Shown: one piece after another, positions 1 to 12,535 of the stretch
How positions within the stretch are numbered: position 1 is the stretch's first letter
How the letters are laid out: the number at the start of each line of letters is the position of its first letter
Assembly: GCA_021234155.1 (NCBI GenBank)
Contig: JAJEKV010000008.1
Span: 3,299,008-3,363,007 of the forward strand
Reading direction: 5' to 3'
DNA from: Isoetes taiwanensis
Lineage: Eukaryota; Streptophyta; Lycopodiopsida; Isoetales; Isoetaceae
DNA: 64,000 nt
Position numbers and translations under genes: made by a program
Notes under the pieces: generated by a model
Seen by the model: only the letters and a program-made list of their open reading frames with translations
Database searches by the model: none
What the model was told of the DNA's origin: nothing

Positions 1-1800
1 TTATGTGGCAACATTTTTTTTGCACTCTAAAGAGAAAACTTTACATTATAAGAGTATCTTGGCATTTTTTATGGATCAACCAGTGTATTTAATGCCAAAC
101 GGTTCATCCATGCCGCCTGATGCAATTTGGGCCGTCTAAATTCGATATAGGGCGCCAAAAAGTAGAAAAACTAAGCTTAGAGAAGCGGTGCATTTTTGCA
201 TACCTAAGTTGATTACATATGAGATTTTCCCTTCTAGGAAAACGCATATGAAAAGCAACTAAATTCCTTATATTTAATTTTTTTTGTCTCAAATGGCTGT
301 GCAGATGCATCCATGTGATATCTTGCTAATATTTCACAACTAACTTAGAGTTCTATTCCTTGTGCATGCATGAGGAACATCAGATACATATCAAGGACAA
401 AGATTATCATCAAAACCAAGACAAAGATTTTTCAAGGCGCGTTTGGCTGCTGAGAGAAAGTCGACCTATGTCGCTTGGATGCCTAAGGAGGAGGGAGCAG
501 AGCGCAAATGAGGAAACCCTCAAAATGGCAAGGTTGAAGTTTATAGAAACATGCATATAAAGGCACCAAATAAAGGCGTAAATATTGTATAGAAGGTGAG
601 CTTGGCTGTTAAGGGGACTTGGTATCACCATTAGGTGACACGTGGAACTAGTAGCATGCGACATGTTATAGTATGTATTTTCGTCCTCTAGACTCGAAAG
701 CCAATGGACTTATGTAGCAATTGCGAACTCTTCCCAGTTACATGGGAGTGCTGCAAGCAGGGATTGCTGGTAATTATGTAGCCATGCATCAGGCTTCATT
801 TGGATTTTATGGTTATTATCTTGTACCCCCCTCTTTTATGGTTTCAAGACCATGCATGAGTACTTCGTTATCAACACTTTGAGTCTAACTTTTAGGGCCG
901 ACTCGGTCTGCAATAAGACATTACAAGTGTCATAGCCCAGTAGCCAGCCCAGTAGCTAGGGTGTCGTGTTGTCCATTGTTGGATTCGATTCTTGTCTTGA
1001 TTAAGCGCTACATATAACAGCAAAATTGCCTAAAACTGTGCCAATACCCAACCCTTAACCATGCCCAATGTTATTCCCTTAATCCGTTATATTTTTAAAC
1101 ATTGACCTTGGAACTGATTTGAGTTAGCAATAAGCATTATAACATATCGTATTTTCCATTAGTATTTTCCATTATGTTAATAACCAAAATAATTTAAAAT
1201 CGAAATTTCTAGTTTTATCAAGCTGTACGTTGCAAGTTAAGAAGTGTTTAAACCAGATATGAGCAGACCAAGATGTCAGCAGACCAGATGAGAAGCACAT
1301 CGCGTTGTTGGAGCAGCAGAAAACCGTAATATGTGGGGGGGATTTTTTGTTGTAGCAGGCCATTTTTGCAATTCAAAAGACTGAAACCCGAGATTTGCTA
1401 TACCAGTTGCGTACCTTTGTCTTATCTTTTCATCCCTTTTTTGCTTTCTTTGTTGATGATTCACTTTCTTTTTTTATTTTTTTCACTGTTTCTTGCTATA
1501 AGAGCTCTGCAGACATAATGAGTTGGATATTTTTCGCAACAATTGATGCAGATCATAGATGTGTCACCTATAATTATAATCAAATCATGTTGATACGTTT
1601 TGGCCTTCTAGATTTCACCCATTAACTGTAGCAAGCTGAAGCAGCAGATCACCCTTTCCTTATCATCAAATCTAGTGGCATTGTTCTTGTCGGCTAGGAC
1701 CCCAGAATTTCCAAGATGTGAAAACTGTACCCTTCATCTTCCATTGCCTGTATATGACGGATTTCGTTACAGTATAGGCAGTGGACACGTCCACAATTCA
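1..1800. other. no recognisable gene
   Basis: Only short chance open frames are present and none resembles a known family. The right end (about 1690-1810) lies just downstream of the PPR copy on the minus strand; its frame at 1885-1694 has a stretch that faintly resembles a degenerate PPR E+ tail, but this is too weak to call. Confidence 0.5.
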
Positions 1801-1810
1801 AACAAGAGTT

Positions 1811-2389
1811 CCTTTGTCTGAACTTGCTGAGAACTAAAAGCTGATCATTTAACCAGAATATCATCTTCACGCTCCAACGTTGCAAGCATCATTGCTGTTG
1901 TTGCAGGCAGCTAAGAAAGTCATCCAGAACCTGGCATCTTGCTGGAATGGTAGCTCAGTCATAATATCTTCTACCTCATCCAGCCAACCTGCCCGACCAA
2001 GCAGGTAAACGATACACCTATAATGTTCCATTGTTCCCATGGTGCCATAATCTCCACTGATAGAAAGCAAGATAAAACTACCCTGATCTATTAGACCTCC
2101 CCGACTGCAAGCAGAAAGAATGCTGACAAATGTGATCTCATCTGGCTTCATGCTTTGCAAGTGCATGTCTTCATAGAGGCTTAGAGCTTCATTGATGTAT
2201 CCATGTTGTGTGTATGATCCAATCATGGCAGTCCAGGAAGACTGATTCTTAACTGACATCTTGTTAAAAAACTTATGAGCCTCACCTAAAGCCCCGCATT
2301 TCCCATACATATTCTCACAATAACATTCTCTAGAATAATGTCTACATCAATGTTGCTGTCAAAGATACGCGCATGAATTAATCTACCTT
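1811..2389 (-). pseudogene. truncated duplicate of the neighbouring PPR gene 3' end
   Basis: About 580 bp nearly identical to 4288-4867, in the same orientation, about 2.48 kb apart. The frame at 2310-1867 encodes the last PPR motifs and the E1-like segment (motifs such as NMYGKCGALGEA in the parent and GRAGWLDEVEDIM in both). A two-base insertion near 2311 relative to the parent breaks the frame just upstream of MYGKCGALGEA. Homology stops at about 2389, where unrelated sequence begins. There is no start region and no N-terminal repeats, so this is a partial segmental duplicate rather than a gene. The few substitutions suggest a fairly recent event. Confidence 0.85.
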
Positions 2390-3960
2390 AATCTGAACAA
2401 GAAAGCATCCATGATATCAAGTGCGGAAAAATCTCCATGCCATAGAAGAGGTTCTGAGAATTGTATGTGCAGATGATTTGAGGCAGATGCTGCTGGTAAA
2501 AACATAATATTTTTGAGGGTGCAACTGCACATTTTTCTGAGAAATCAAAACAAAACAGAAGATGACAAAAAGGATCAAATACTTGATTTTTCTGATAATC
2601 TTGCAAAGAGGAGGGCTGAAGTGCTGTCATCACCCCAGAAAGGCTTGACTGCAAAACTGCGCTTGCTGCACCTTAAAAACAGTACAGAGTACAGAGTTTT
2701 TGATTGATGGAGACCAAAAAGGTGGAGCCGGTGCACATCCAAATCCCACCATGTAGATAAATACCATAAATGATATACCTTCCATTGAAGTTAACCGAAT
2801 GTCGAGAGATGGAGGTGTATCTGAACTCTGCAATATCTGACGAAGACATACATAAGGTTAAACTCATAGAGAGTATTTTACCATATCAACTCAATCCTCA
2901 AGCTACTTGTTTTTTAGGACTTTTTATTTGTATCAACTAGGACATCCAGAAGCAAATCCTACCTGAGTTATCTTAACCCTAGAAAGATTTGATTCAGTCT
3001 TGGTTGAAAGAGCAGAGAAGAACAATGGGGCAAAAGCAAAATCACTATTATGCACAAAATAAATTGGAAACAGTCATATTAGGATCGATGGTGGGATGAT
3101 CACAATTGGAACCCAAATCCTTGATAGAATCAGCAATTGATGGTCATAATTAAATCCCAAAACCTGAAAAGCATGTTAATATTCTGGGAAAAGTCTATTT
3201 GTTGACAGATCAAAGGAGCAAACTAAGGCGCTCGATGCAGATGATTTGGGCCAAGGCCTAGGAAGGAAAATAAAGTGGCAAGTAGTTGGGAAGAAAGTAG
3301 GATGGGGACATAAGCATAAGATTCAAAGATAACAAGTGGCAGTCACCAACTTTGCCAGAACCAATGAGAACCTAAAGAGATAATTCAATTTAAATCACCA
3401 TAATTGCAAGCAAACAAGCACTATAGGTATTGGGAAGGAATCTCGAGCAATTGCCACCAGGAATGCAAAGCTTTCTTGCAAAATGTTCCAAATATTAGGT
3501 CACCACTCACGAGAAAGTGGGAAAAGGACCAACAAGAAATGCTCAACTAGTTGCAAAGCAACTGACCTGTCAAAAGCTCAATTTCGATTGCAAGGAGATG
3601 CCTGCAAGCTGCACCAATTCTTAAATTAACATATGGTGACCTGCTACCTTGAATGCAGGTGCTCATCTGAAACATTCCATAATATGTTGCCTACCTATCA
3701 CATCTGAACCATCAACCATGCTTAAGGTACTAACTTTCAAGGGTTGGCACCTGCACGGATAAAATTCTACAAGCCCAAGTCAACAATATTATAAGCTTTG
3801 AATTTGCATGCACACAAAACACTATAACATGTGCAAGAAGTATTACAAGGTACATTCAAAATCTTTTCTAATGCTGCAAATATTCAGCATGGAATGGAAC
3901 TTTACTTTAAGGTTTAGGTTCAGGTTTCTATAGACACGTCATTTCAGCAATTTCAACACG
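2390..3960. other. spacer between PPR gene and its duplicate
   Basis: No coding sequence is recognised. Small frames near 2388-2867 have no family resemblance. The stretch may contain the 3' untranslated region of the PPR gene (minus strand) carried along with the duplication. Confidence 0.4.
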
Positions 3961-4343
3961 AATTGGTATACCTTAATTCAGGAGGATTCCAGAGGATAAA
4001 CATCTTTTGCCTGCTTCAGAAGTTGATTCCATGCCAGATGCATTTCGCATGTTTTTCCACAAATATGCCAAACAAGTTTGGTGTTTTTGGCATGCCAATG
4101 TTTGGTTCCAGCAGTGGAGCCACCAAACCTGTACAAAGAACCAAGGGCAACAATGTATACAAGACTTCAAATGCGGCCAAGTCAAGTTTATAGCTTGGGT
4201 GAAGAAATATCTGAAGATAAAATGTTCTAGCATTTTATAGTGAATTGAGAAAAATGAGGAACAGGGGCGGCAAAGACTGGCAGAATCCCATTGTCTGAAC
4301 TTGCTGAGAACTAAAAGCTGATCACTTAACCAGAATATTATCT

Positions 4344-5862
4344 TCACGCTCCAACATTGCAAGCATCATTGCTGTTGTTGCAGGCAGCTAAGAAAGTCAT
4401 CCAGACCCTGGCATCTTGCTGGAATGGTAGCTCACTCATAATATCTTCTACCTCATCCAGCCAACCTGCCCGACCAAGCAGGTCAACGATACACCTATAA
4501 TGCTCCATTGTTCCCATGGTGCCATAATCTCCACTGATAGAAAGCAAGATAAAACTACCCTGATCTATTAGACCTCCTCGACTGCAAGCAGAAAGAATGC
4601 TGACAAATGTGATCTCATCTGGCTTCATGCCTTGCAAGTGCATGTCTTCATAGAGGCTTAGAGCTTCATTGATGTATCCATGAAGTGTGTATGATCCAAT
4701 CATGGCCGTCCAGGAAGACTGATTTTTAACTGACATCTTGTTAAAAAACTTACGAGCCTCACCTAAAGCCCCGCATTTCCCATACATATTTACAATAGCA
4801 TTCTCCAGAATAATGTCTACATCAATGTTGCTGTCAAAGATACGCGCATGAATTAGTCTACCTTCTCCAAGATTTGTTAAGCCTGCACAAGCATCAAGGC
4901 AGGCTATAAACGTTACCCTGTCAGGCTTGATGCCTACCTTTCGCATTTGACGAAAAAGTACAAGTGTCTCAGCTTCATGTTCATTTTGGGTGTATCCCCC
5001 AAACATAGCGTTCCAGCAGGCCACATCGTCCTGATGCACTTTATTAAATATATGATGAGCATTCTTTACAGATCCACAGCTGCTGTACATATGAGTAAGG
5101 GCTGTTTGTACAAATGGTTCAGATTCTAACTGAGAATTGGGCATGCAAGGATGGACTAACTTTCCCTTTGCCCAAACCAGCCAAGTCTGCACATGCATCC
5201 AGGATGTTTGTGAAGGTAACCATGTTAGGTTGCAGCCCTCCTAGATGCAGCTGCTGGAAAAGTTGAAAAGCATTCTCACCATGACCAAGCTGACTATATA
5301 AACCAATCATTGCAGTCCAAGAAACCACATCATGCTGCGGGATGCTCTGGAACAAGATTTCTGCATTCTCAAGGCTCTCACATTTCCCATGCATACTGAT
5401 TAAAGAAGTCATAACAACAATGTCATTGTGAAAACCAGCCAGAATTGTATAAGAATGTATCAATTTTCCCTGCAGTAATCTTCTAGGCGACTTACATATA
5501 TCGATTATAACAAGAAAGGTGACCCCGTTGGGCATTAAGCCTGCTAACTTCATAGCCTTGAATAGCCTAAAACTGTCATGATAGTGATCGCATTGCACAC
5601 TTACTGCAATAATGGTTGTCCAAGAAATGACATCTTTGTTGCCCATGTACTCAAAGACCCTCCCTGCATCTGTACAACTACCACACTTTCTGTACATGTC
5701 CAAGAGAAGGTTACAAAGAATTGTGAATATTACAGTCACGTGATTGATAATTTGAGCATGAACCCATTTCCCATATGGAAAAGCCTTTAAACTGCCACAC
5801 ATTTTTACCTGATTAGAATATGGTCCATGCAGCAATATTTGTGGCTGACGCTTGGATGACAC
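4344..5862 (-). pseudogene. PLS-class pentatricopeptide repeat protein, one frameshift
   Basis: Two overlapping minus-strand frames (5862-5119 and 5198-4344) read as one PPR protein of about 500 residues. PPR proteins bind organellar RNA in a sequence-specific way and act in chloroplast or mitochondrial editing and processing. About a dozen P, L and S motifs are visible, with the usual signatures DVVSWTAMIGLYSQLG, LQPNMVTFTNILDAC and IKPDRVTFIACLDAC, followed by an E1-like block (GRAGWLDEVEDIM). The frame changes at a three-A run (5161-5163) within the GLGKGK-LVH segment; one base too many would explain it, so this may be a real null allele or a sequencing indel. The leftward open frame begins at a GTG at 5862 with no upstream ATG before a stop, so the transit peptide and first repeats are missing or on another exon. 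No DYW domain is seen. Confidence 0.8.
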
Positions 5863-6376
5863 GCCTCTTTGTTCGGCTAAACATCCTCAATAGCATGTCA
5901 AAAATATATAGTTAGAAAATTTAACGAAATTGAAAATAACTTGCAACAACCTGATCCTCTTTTTACCTAGCGTTTTATAGCTATGAAGAGTAGTTGACAG
6001 TGATGATGCCCCGTTACATCTGCAGAGCAGTTCCATGTAATTCAGCTGAATGGGTCCTGGGTGGGATGTGTCACTCCTAAATGATTAAGGACATGCCTGT
6101 TAAAGGACTATGAGTTTTTGGGGCTCTAACTAAAAAACTCGAGAGACTATACAATAGCGTGCAGGTGAAGACCGAACCATTTTAACGGAATTGCCCCAAA
6201 TGAAAAATTATAGGGTGTAACTTTCAGCTCATGATGCATCAGAAGAATGAGTCAAGCCCTCACCCTTTTCATGACAAATCTACAAGCTATCTGAATCCTT
6301 ACGCCAATGCTGAATTAAATATTACACTTCGCCAGTCAACCTTTGAGTAAAGATAAGAAATTCAAGCACAAAGAAC
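5863..6376. other. intergenic region between divergent PPR and SWEET genes
   Basis: About 0.5 kb separates the leftward PPR reading frame from the rightward SWEET ATG, so any promoters of the two genes must share this space. No convincing TATA box or other element was recognised. Confidence 0.4.
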
Positions 6377-7486
6377 ATGGCAGCTTCCACACATAAATTT
6401 GCTTGTAGCTCTAATCTTATACTATCCAACATGATGATCCCTGCAAAGACCTTGCTGGGCGTTATGGGCAATATAACTGCTATCCTGCTCTTTCTTTCGC
6501 CATTGTGAGTAACATTCTAGTTCAGCATCATGAATTTGTCATTCTTCTAACTGCTCATATGAATCTGTAGGAAAACTATCTGGAAGATATGGAAAAGAAA
6601 ATCAACACAGGACTTTTCGCCCATGATCTACCTATGCACCCTCTTTAATTGTGCACTGTGGGTCCTGTATGGTCTTCCATTCATTAAAGGCCATAGCTTG
6701 CTTGTATTAACCATCAATGGGTTTGGTTGTGGTATTCAGTCCTCCTATATTTTCGTTTATACCATTTTTGCCAATAAACAACAAAAAGTAAGTTTGTTCA
6801 ATTGTAAGATTGAGCAAGGACTACACAAAATAATGATCAATGTGTTAACTTTTTCCAGCTTAAAGTACTTGGAGCACTGGCTCTTCTAGTACTAGTAATT
6901 TCTCTAGTGGCAGGCATCACTATTGGTGCCATTCATGTTCATCATGTTCGAGTGATTGTTGTAGGATGCATTTGTGCATTGTTCAATGCCTTGATGTACT
7001 CGTCGCCCCTTAGTGTCATGGTAAGATGCATTTGACTCTCGATTTGAATTTGCTCGATTTAGAACTTCTTGCATATTAGTAGATGATATCTAAGACAAGT
7101 ATTACATAGATGATGGTCATAAGGACTAAAAGTGTGGAGTACATGCCCTTTCTTCCAACCTTTTTCACTATTATCAACAGCATATTATGGTTGTGTTATG
7201 CAATCATTACAAGAGATGTATACATTATGGTAAGGAACTTATTATGATGTGTCATGAGAATATTATTGACAATTGTTCTATTATGCAGATCCCAAATATA
7301 CTTGGTTGTGTGGCTGGACTTGCACAACTCATTCTTTATATATGTTACAGAGCACCCTCAAAGTTTGATAGTTTTGGACTCGACAATAGCCTAGATGCCA
7401 AGGCCAATGTATCAACCCTCACAAATAGTAATTTTCAAGCAAGAGCGAATCCAATGTTATCGCCAATTCCTCAACATGGAAAATAA
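6377..7486 (+). CDS. SWEET (MtN3/saliva) sugar uniporter, five exons
   Basis: Bidirectional sugar transporter of the SWEET family, expected in a plasma or vacuolar membrane. Exons: 6377-6504, 6571-6787, 6859-7020, 7110-7229, 7289-7486; all introns are GT-AG and the spliced frame is open for 274 residues. The 162-bp and 120-bp internal exons match the conserved SWEET gene structure; the usual first exon and short 37-bp exon appear fused here. Seven hydrophobic segments form two MtN3 triple-helix bundles with a linker helix. The four conserved prolines are present (LFLSP, DFSP, YSSPLSVM, VEYMPF), as are the two pocket asparagines (TINGFG and IPNILG). The C-terminal tail is short and polar. Nothing appears broken, so this is probably functional; clade and substrate cannot be told from sequence alone. 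Confidence 0.92.
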
Positions 7487-7554
7487 GAAATAAGACCAAA
7501 CAGTCGTTTTTGCATAAGTAGTTGTTATAGAACAAGCATCTTGGTCATTTGAAA

Positions 7555-7660
7555 CTTTGGTCTAGTGGTTAACGGCTAGGCTAGTATGAAGAAGTTTCAA
7601 TTCTTCACAAGATGACAATGTGATGCATGGTGAATGCATGAAAAAAAAAAATTGGTGATG
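7555..7660 (+). repeat. possible tRNA-derived SINE head
   Basis: The string TTGGTCTAGTGGTTAACGGC matches a tRNA D-arm/box A, and GTTTCAATTC 33 bases later is an imperfect box B. An A-run follows at about 7640. It does not fold as a full tRNA, so a SINE remnant is the more likely reading. Only one copy is in this window, so the call is weak. Confidence 0.35.
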
Positions 7661-7664
7661 TATG

Positions 7665-8720
7665 ACACTCCCCAAACCCATACAATGCTCCCATTATATG
7701 AACACAAGAAATCCTCCTTTCTCGTGACACTATCACCAAAAAAGACCCTTCAACTCGGACCATCTGTGATGGCCAAATGCCCGAGCAAAGGACATGGAGG
7801 TGTCATTGGCTCAGTCCTCCTCTGGGACATCCTGTATTGAGGAAGCATACCTATATGTTAGCACATGACATCAATACATATAAATAATATGCCACCACGA
7901 AGGGTAGCCCATCCATCACACTATTGAACATCATATAACATACATATTGGAAATAAGAGTTTCTACCCAAGTCCAGACTTTGAGGGGGCTGACTGACGGT
8001 CATGGCCTCCACATGGCAAAAGGCAGAATCATGATAATGAGTTTGGCTGACATAGAACATTGGTTAGGGTAGTCCACTCCGTCCGCCCCTCCTGTGCACA
8101 TTAGATAGGCTGAAATAGACTACGTTGTGATTGTAGCCTTTCAGAGATGTAACCCCATGGTGTCATCCTATGGAACTACTCTGGGTTTCATCTCCCCTGT
8201 CCAATGATGTAGGAAAACACAAGTCACTTATGGGAGCATAATAAATCTGTGGGCGGCTATAGGATCATGGTGACACATGTCCATACTCGGCTTTATGCTC
8301 CAAATGAGAACGCATCAGAGCGACATCCTTATCTAAGGGGTGTTAGACTCATACCTGCGCCACACGCGATGATGGACTATAAGCCTAACCCACTATAAGG
8401 ACCCCAGTAGCCACCTTCGATAGAATCCTACGTCCACATTTTTATTGCCCTCATTATTTGGTGCTCAATTATAGCATAGCATCTACAACTAGGTGGGCTC
8501 TATTGACAGGTCAAATCTAATGGAATTTACTGGGAATCTAGCTAGGATTATTCATACATCTACTAGCTTCTAGATCTCTACCCACCTTCCCCAGGCACAA
8601 GAGGTGTAGAATCAAAGTAACATACAATCCACCTATATAGCATAACTAGAGCACCTTAACATCCATAGTATTTTGCAATCAATCGATTAATCTGCTCTCA
8701 TACCTATTTCTCGGATAGGA
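7665..8720 (-). repeat. diverged LTR copy related to the 12.5-23.3 kb chromovirus
   Basis: Collinear but strongly diverged match to 21786-22650 of the 5' LTR: shared landmarks include TACAATGCTCCC, the GTAGTCCACTCC segment near 8070 versus 22187, and AGGTGGGCTCT near 8494 versus 22554. No internal coding region is attached, so this is a solo or fragmentary LTR from an older insertion of the same family. Exact ends are uncertain. Confidence 0.6.
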
Positions 8721-9769
8721 CTGTTCTTTCTAGGTGTCTCCTATTAGTCATGTGCTCAAGGCTACAGGGTTATTTCTGAGTTATAGGAAGGAGCCATGTG
8801 ACAAGCAGGCAGTAGGATCCTCTTTAAAGTTGCCCAAGACCAGGAAAAGGCTAAGGGACAATTTAGCATGAGGACACCACAACTCTTTTTGGCGTGAGTC
8901 CTCGAGTAAAGGTATCTCAAGCCTTACGAGTCACGGCCTTGGACACGTGACTATTTTGCTTTGACTGGCCACGACTTGACTGCTTTATTACATACCGACA
9001 ATTCCAATAAGTGAATATGTCGCCTAAATTGGGCAATGGACCACTAAATAAACCTAAACCATTTTGCTCAGACAGACCACGGTCTTTTTGGTGTGATCCT
9101 ATTCAAGAACCGCCCAATCGCACAATTAGATTGACCATTCAAATTCTTCAGCAAATATTCCAAGTGTTGGTTGTCTTTTCATCTACCGGCAGTTTTGCTA
9201 TTATGGACCCAAGGCCATTGTACTATATACATATCATGAGTTTAAGCCTAGAAGCTAGATAAGACTTAAGGTTTCTCTTGTTTCAAATCTATGTGTTCAG
9301 AGAGATCCTCATGGTTTTAGATTTCATGTCATCAAAGGTTTCTCATTTGTCATTGATGTGTCTCTTGTTTTCTAATTTGTTTATCATTTTCTAGTTCTTT
9401 TGCAAAATCTCGCATGACATTCTATACTCAGGATTAGTCAATTAGATTTAAGGGTCCTCGTAGAGGGTTGTCTTGCGGGCTAAAACCAGATTCAGACTCC
9501 AAACATTGTCGTCATTGTCGAGTCTTAGTCTTTTTCTTCCTTCAGATCATCATGTCTTACCAAGCTCTCAGGAAAGATTCCTTTAACAAACTATTGCTCG
9601 CCCCGAGCTCTAGCAATGCAGAGATGCTACCCACAAGCCCTTCTTGGGTGATTATGATCTTGAAGGAGGTCGCTCTCGCACTCAATCGGCACCTCCTATC
9701 CCTCGCATTCTTTCTCGTCTGCATCCCTTGTTATGCTATCACGTTGGTGGCTCCCAATGAATGGATGGC
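8721..9769. other. no recognisable gene
   Basis: Short frames at 9011-9262 and 9468-9773 match no family I recognise. The composition resembles decayed transposon DNA. Confidence 0.4.
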
Positions 9770-10930
9770 TTGACCAGGAATGTAGAGAACAAAGGCTGAG
9801 GTTTAAAAGGGCAAAAAGGGATGCAAAAATCAAAGAAAGGAAAGAATATGTCAAATTCGTTAAGAAAGAAAATGTCACATCTTCATAAAAAGCATTAGAA
9901 AATGGTAATGGACCTCATTCAGCATCTAAACAAAATTTGGAAACAGGATAAAGTCATATCAAAATGTTGGGGCTACATTAAATGTTGCAGCTCTTTTTGA
10001 GCAAATACAAAAATTGTACCATATTCCAAATCAAAATGAATGTTGCATGGATGGAAGGTATGATGGAGAGCATCCTTTGTTCACTTTAGATGACATACAT
10101 TATGGTTATAAAAGTCGTCTAATACTAAAACTGATGCTGCGGATGGTCTTATAGCTGAAATATTTAAGTGGGCAGGTGATGGAATTGCTGCTATCTCGTT
10201 AAAATTGTTTAATGCAGTGCTACGAAAGGGCTTCCCGCAAGCATGGCAAATAAACAGAGTAGTTCCACTCCACAAAGCAGGGATGAATTGGATCCAGCTA
10301 GTTATCGAATGATCATGGTTAATAGTTTATATGCTAAATTTTTGCACCGCCCCTCGATTCAAAAAATAGTATGTGGGCTGAGGATAGTAATGCTAGAGCA
10401 ATAGGATAAGCTAGGTTCAGACCAAAATGTCCATTGTTGGCCATTTTGTCATGCAATGATAGATTCTATTGTTGGGAAAAAGAAGCTCATGTATGCTGCC
10501 TTTGTTGACTTCTCAAAGGCTTTTAATATGGTGAACAAAAAAAAAATCTTAAGGGAAAGAATGGTAATTTAATCGTTCATGTTGAATATAGACAAGCAGT
10601 TGGGAAGCTATATGAAAAAGTATTGGTTTAATTGTCCTTTCCATACGTAAAATCTTGTAAGCGATATGGAAATAAAACAAGGGTGTCCTCTATCGCCTAC
10701 ATTATTTGGTCTTTCTATAAACCAACTTGAATGCTAGATGCGGGACCATAGTGGAGATGGGACGCCTATAAAGGTGTGTTATTATGCTACTTTTATATGT
10801 TGATGATGTGGTATTGCTATCTAGGAGCATATAGGGGTTGCAAAGTCATTTGGATATGCTTTCATTATTTTGTGATGCAAAAGGCGTGCAAGTTAATATG
10901 TAGAGGACCAACTATTGACTTTTTTATTTC
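9770..10930 (+). mobile_element. LINE reverse-transcriptase remnant
   Basis: Broken plus-strand frames show the linker between endonuclease and RT (ECREQRLRFKRAKRDAKIKE, about 9778-9840) followed by RT blocks: VVPLHKAG, AAFVDFSKAFNMV (near 10500), KQGCPLSPTLFGL (near 10680) and a LYVDDVVLLS-like catalytic box (near 10800). Several stops and frameshifts interrupt it. Both ends are missing. The fragment is a 5'- and 3'-truncated relic of a plant LINE. Confidence 0.85.
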
Positions 10931-11850
10931 ACTATGATCTCGAACTTCTGCTACTGACCCTAAGCTATCCAACGTCTACTTGAAAGCCAGTATTCAAACT
11001 TCAAACAAGGGATAAGTACAAGAAAAGTAGTATACCTTTCATGATCAATAGTAGCAAAGCCCAAGGTCAATATAGCATAGCTATAAAAATTAGCATTTAC
11101 CAGGAGTACTAGACATACAAGATGTGCTTTACATGTATTAAATAAAAATGGAAAAAACATACATAGTGTAAATTGAGCTCCAAACATCTTGGAACCATCA
11201 TGTACAGTTGCGTATGTCCAATTCTGTACTAGTACAGGATATATACCTTTACTACTCAATCACAGTTCTCTACTCCAATGTCTTAACCGTCACTAGCCAT
11301 TGAGGCTCTGGGACACCTTTCATCTTCTTCAGTTAGTGTCATGGGTCTAAATCTTCTCTATCCTTTCTTTGGCATTGCCAAGGGAAAGACTATTCAGGAC
11401 AAGAGCGTTGAAGCTCACATTGAAGAATTTGAGGGCTCTTACAGTTCTCAATGGACACTTACAACCCCAAATCAAATTTCAAATCTTCTCAATCGTGTTC
11501 GAGGGTGCTTCGTGATTAATGGTTTCCCAAGATCTTCCTTTCTTGCAAGAAACATAATGCTTCTGATGCATTAGAGCAGACAGACCACGTTAATGGGTTA
11601 CCTGTATGCTTATAAGAAAGCCGCCCTGAAAAAGCTTCGAGAAATAGATTATCTGACAATCTTGAGATGCAACAGATCCGGCAAAAACATTTGCAACAAA
11701 CCCTGGCTAGCATCTGTAGAAATAAAGAAACCTCTGGAAGTGTTGCAGCAGTGCCGATTTGAGAGAAGAGGAGAGCGGCTTCCATTCTCTCACGCCGCCC
11801 TAGCCGCAGGCGCCAAGAACGGACATTTTTTCAACCTTCTTCTTTTTGTC
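10931..11850. other. no recognisable gene
   Basis: Frames at 11341-11574 and 11593-11859 are open but match no family known to me. No repeat of this stretch was found elsewhere in the window. Confidence 0.4.
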
Positions 11851-12039
11851 ACGTGTTAGATTGTTTAAAACAATCTAGATGACTTAAGTTGCAGAGTGAA
11901 ACCATGCATTGTATAAGCTCTAAAGACATGGTTGCCCTACTTGAGAAGTCATGTAAGTCTGTGGTATGTATAGATGACAAGATGCCTAAATTTCTATAGA
12001 GCTATCTACGTGTTAGATTGTTTAAAACAATCTAGATGG
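11851..12039. repeat. pair of identical 31-bp repeats, each holding a 21-bp palindrome
   Basis: The same 31 bases occur at 11851-11881 and 12008-12038, 157 bp apart. Inside each is a perfect palindrome (11857-11877 and 12014-12034) with half-site TAGATTGTTT and a single central A. Because the repeat is palindromic, the pair is both a direct and an inverted repeat and could be the ends of a small mobile element of about 190 bp. Confidence 0.7.
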
Positions 12040-12535
12040 CTTGGTGTTTTATGTAAGTTCCACATTATTCATTAGGCATATTGGAAGGACAAGTCAATAA
12101 TGATTTGTTACTCACAAGTGAAGCATTTCCTATTCTTAGAAAGACCAAGGGGGCAATGGCATGGATCATAGCCTTTCCTAAGAAAATTGTTATAGGACCA
12201 AGGGTTCACAGATGGTTTGTATCTTGGCATTTTTTCTTTAAAGTATACCAAGTAAAAATCTTAATTTTGAGGAACACCCCAGTGATTCGCGTTTGATTGT
12301 TGTGGACACAATGAATTATTTGTTTCTTTATGAATAAGTCCCTATAGAAAGTTAATGAATTGCTCATTCATAGCTCTTATCGGAGGCTCATAGTCATTAT
12401 AATTGAGGTTTGGCTGTGTATAATAAGTGTTGCACCGTTTGTAGGAGTTTCCAAGTGTTGCTCAATGTGTTCCACAGTTTGTAGAAGAATGGAAGAAGAA
12501 GGGAAGGAGATGGAAGGTATAAATTATGTAAGTTG
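12040..12535. other. no recognisable gene
   Basis: Nothing supported. The right edge is the abrupt breakpoint of the chromovirus 3' LTR. Confidence 0.4.

Noticed and set aside
7555-7630. Possible tRNA gene
   Set aside because: Box A is good but box B is imperfect and no cloverleaf or acceptor stem forms; better explained as a SINE remnant.
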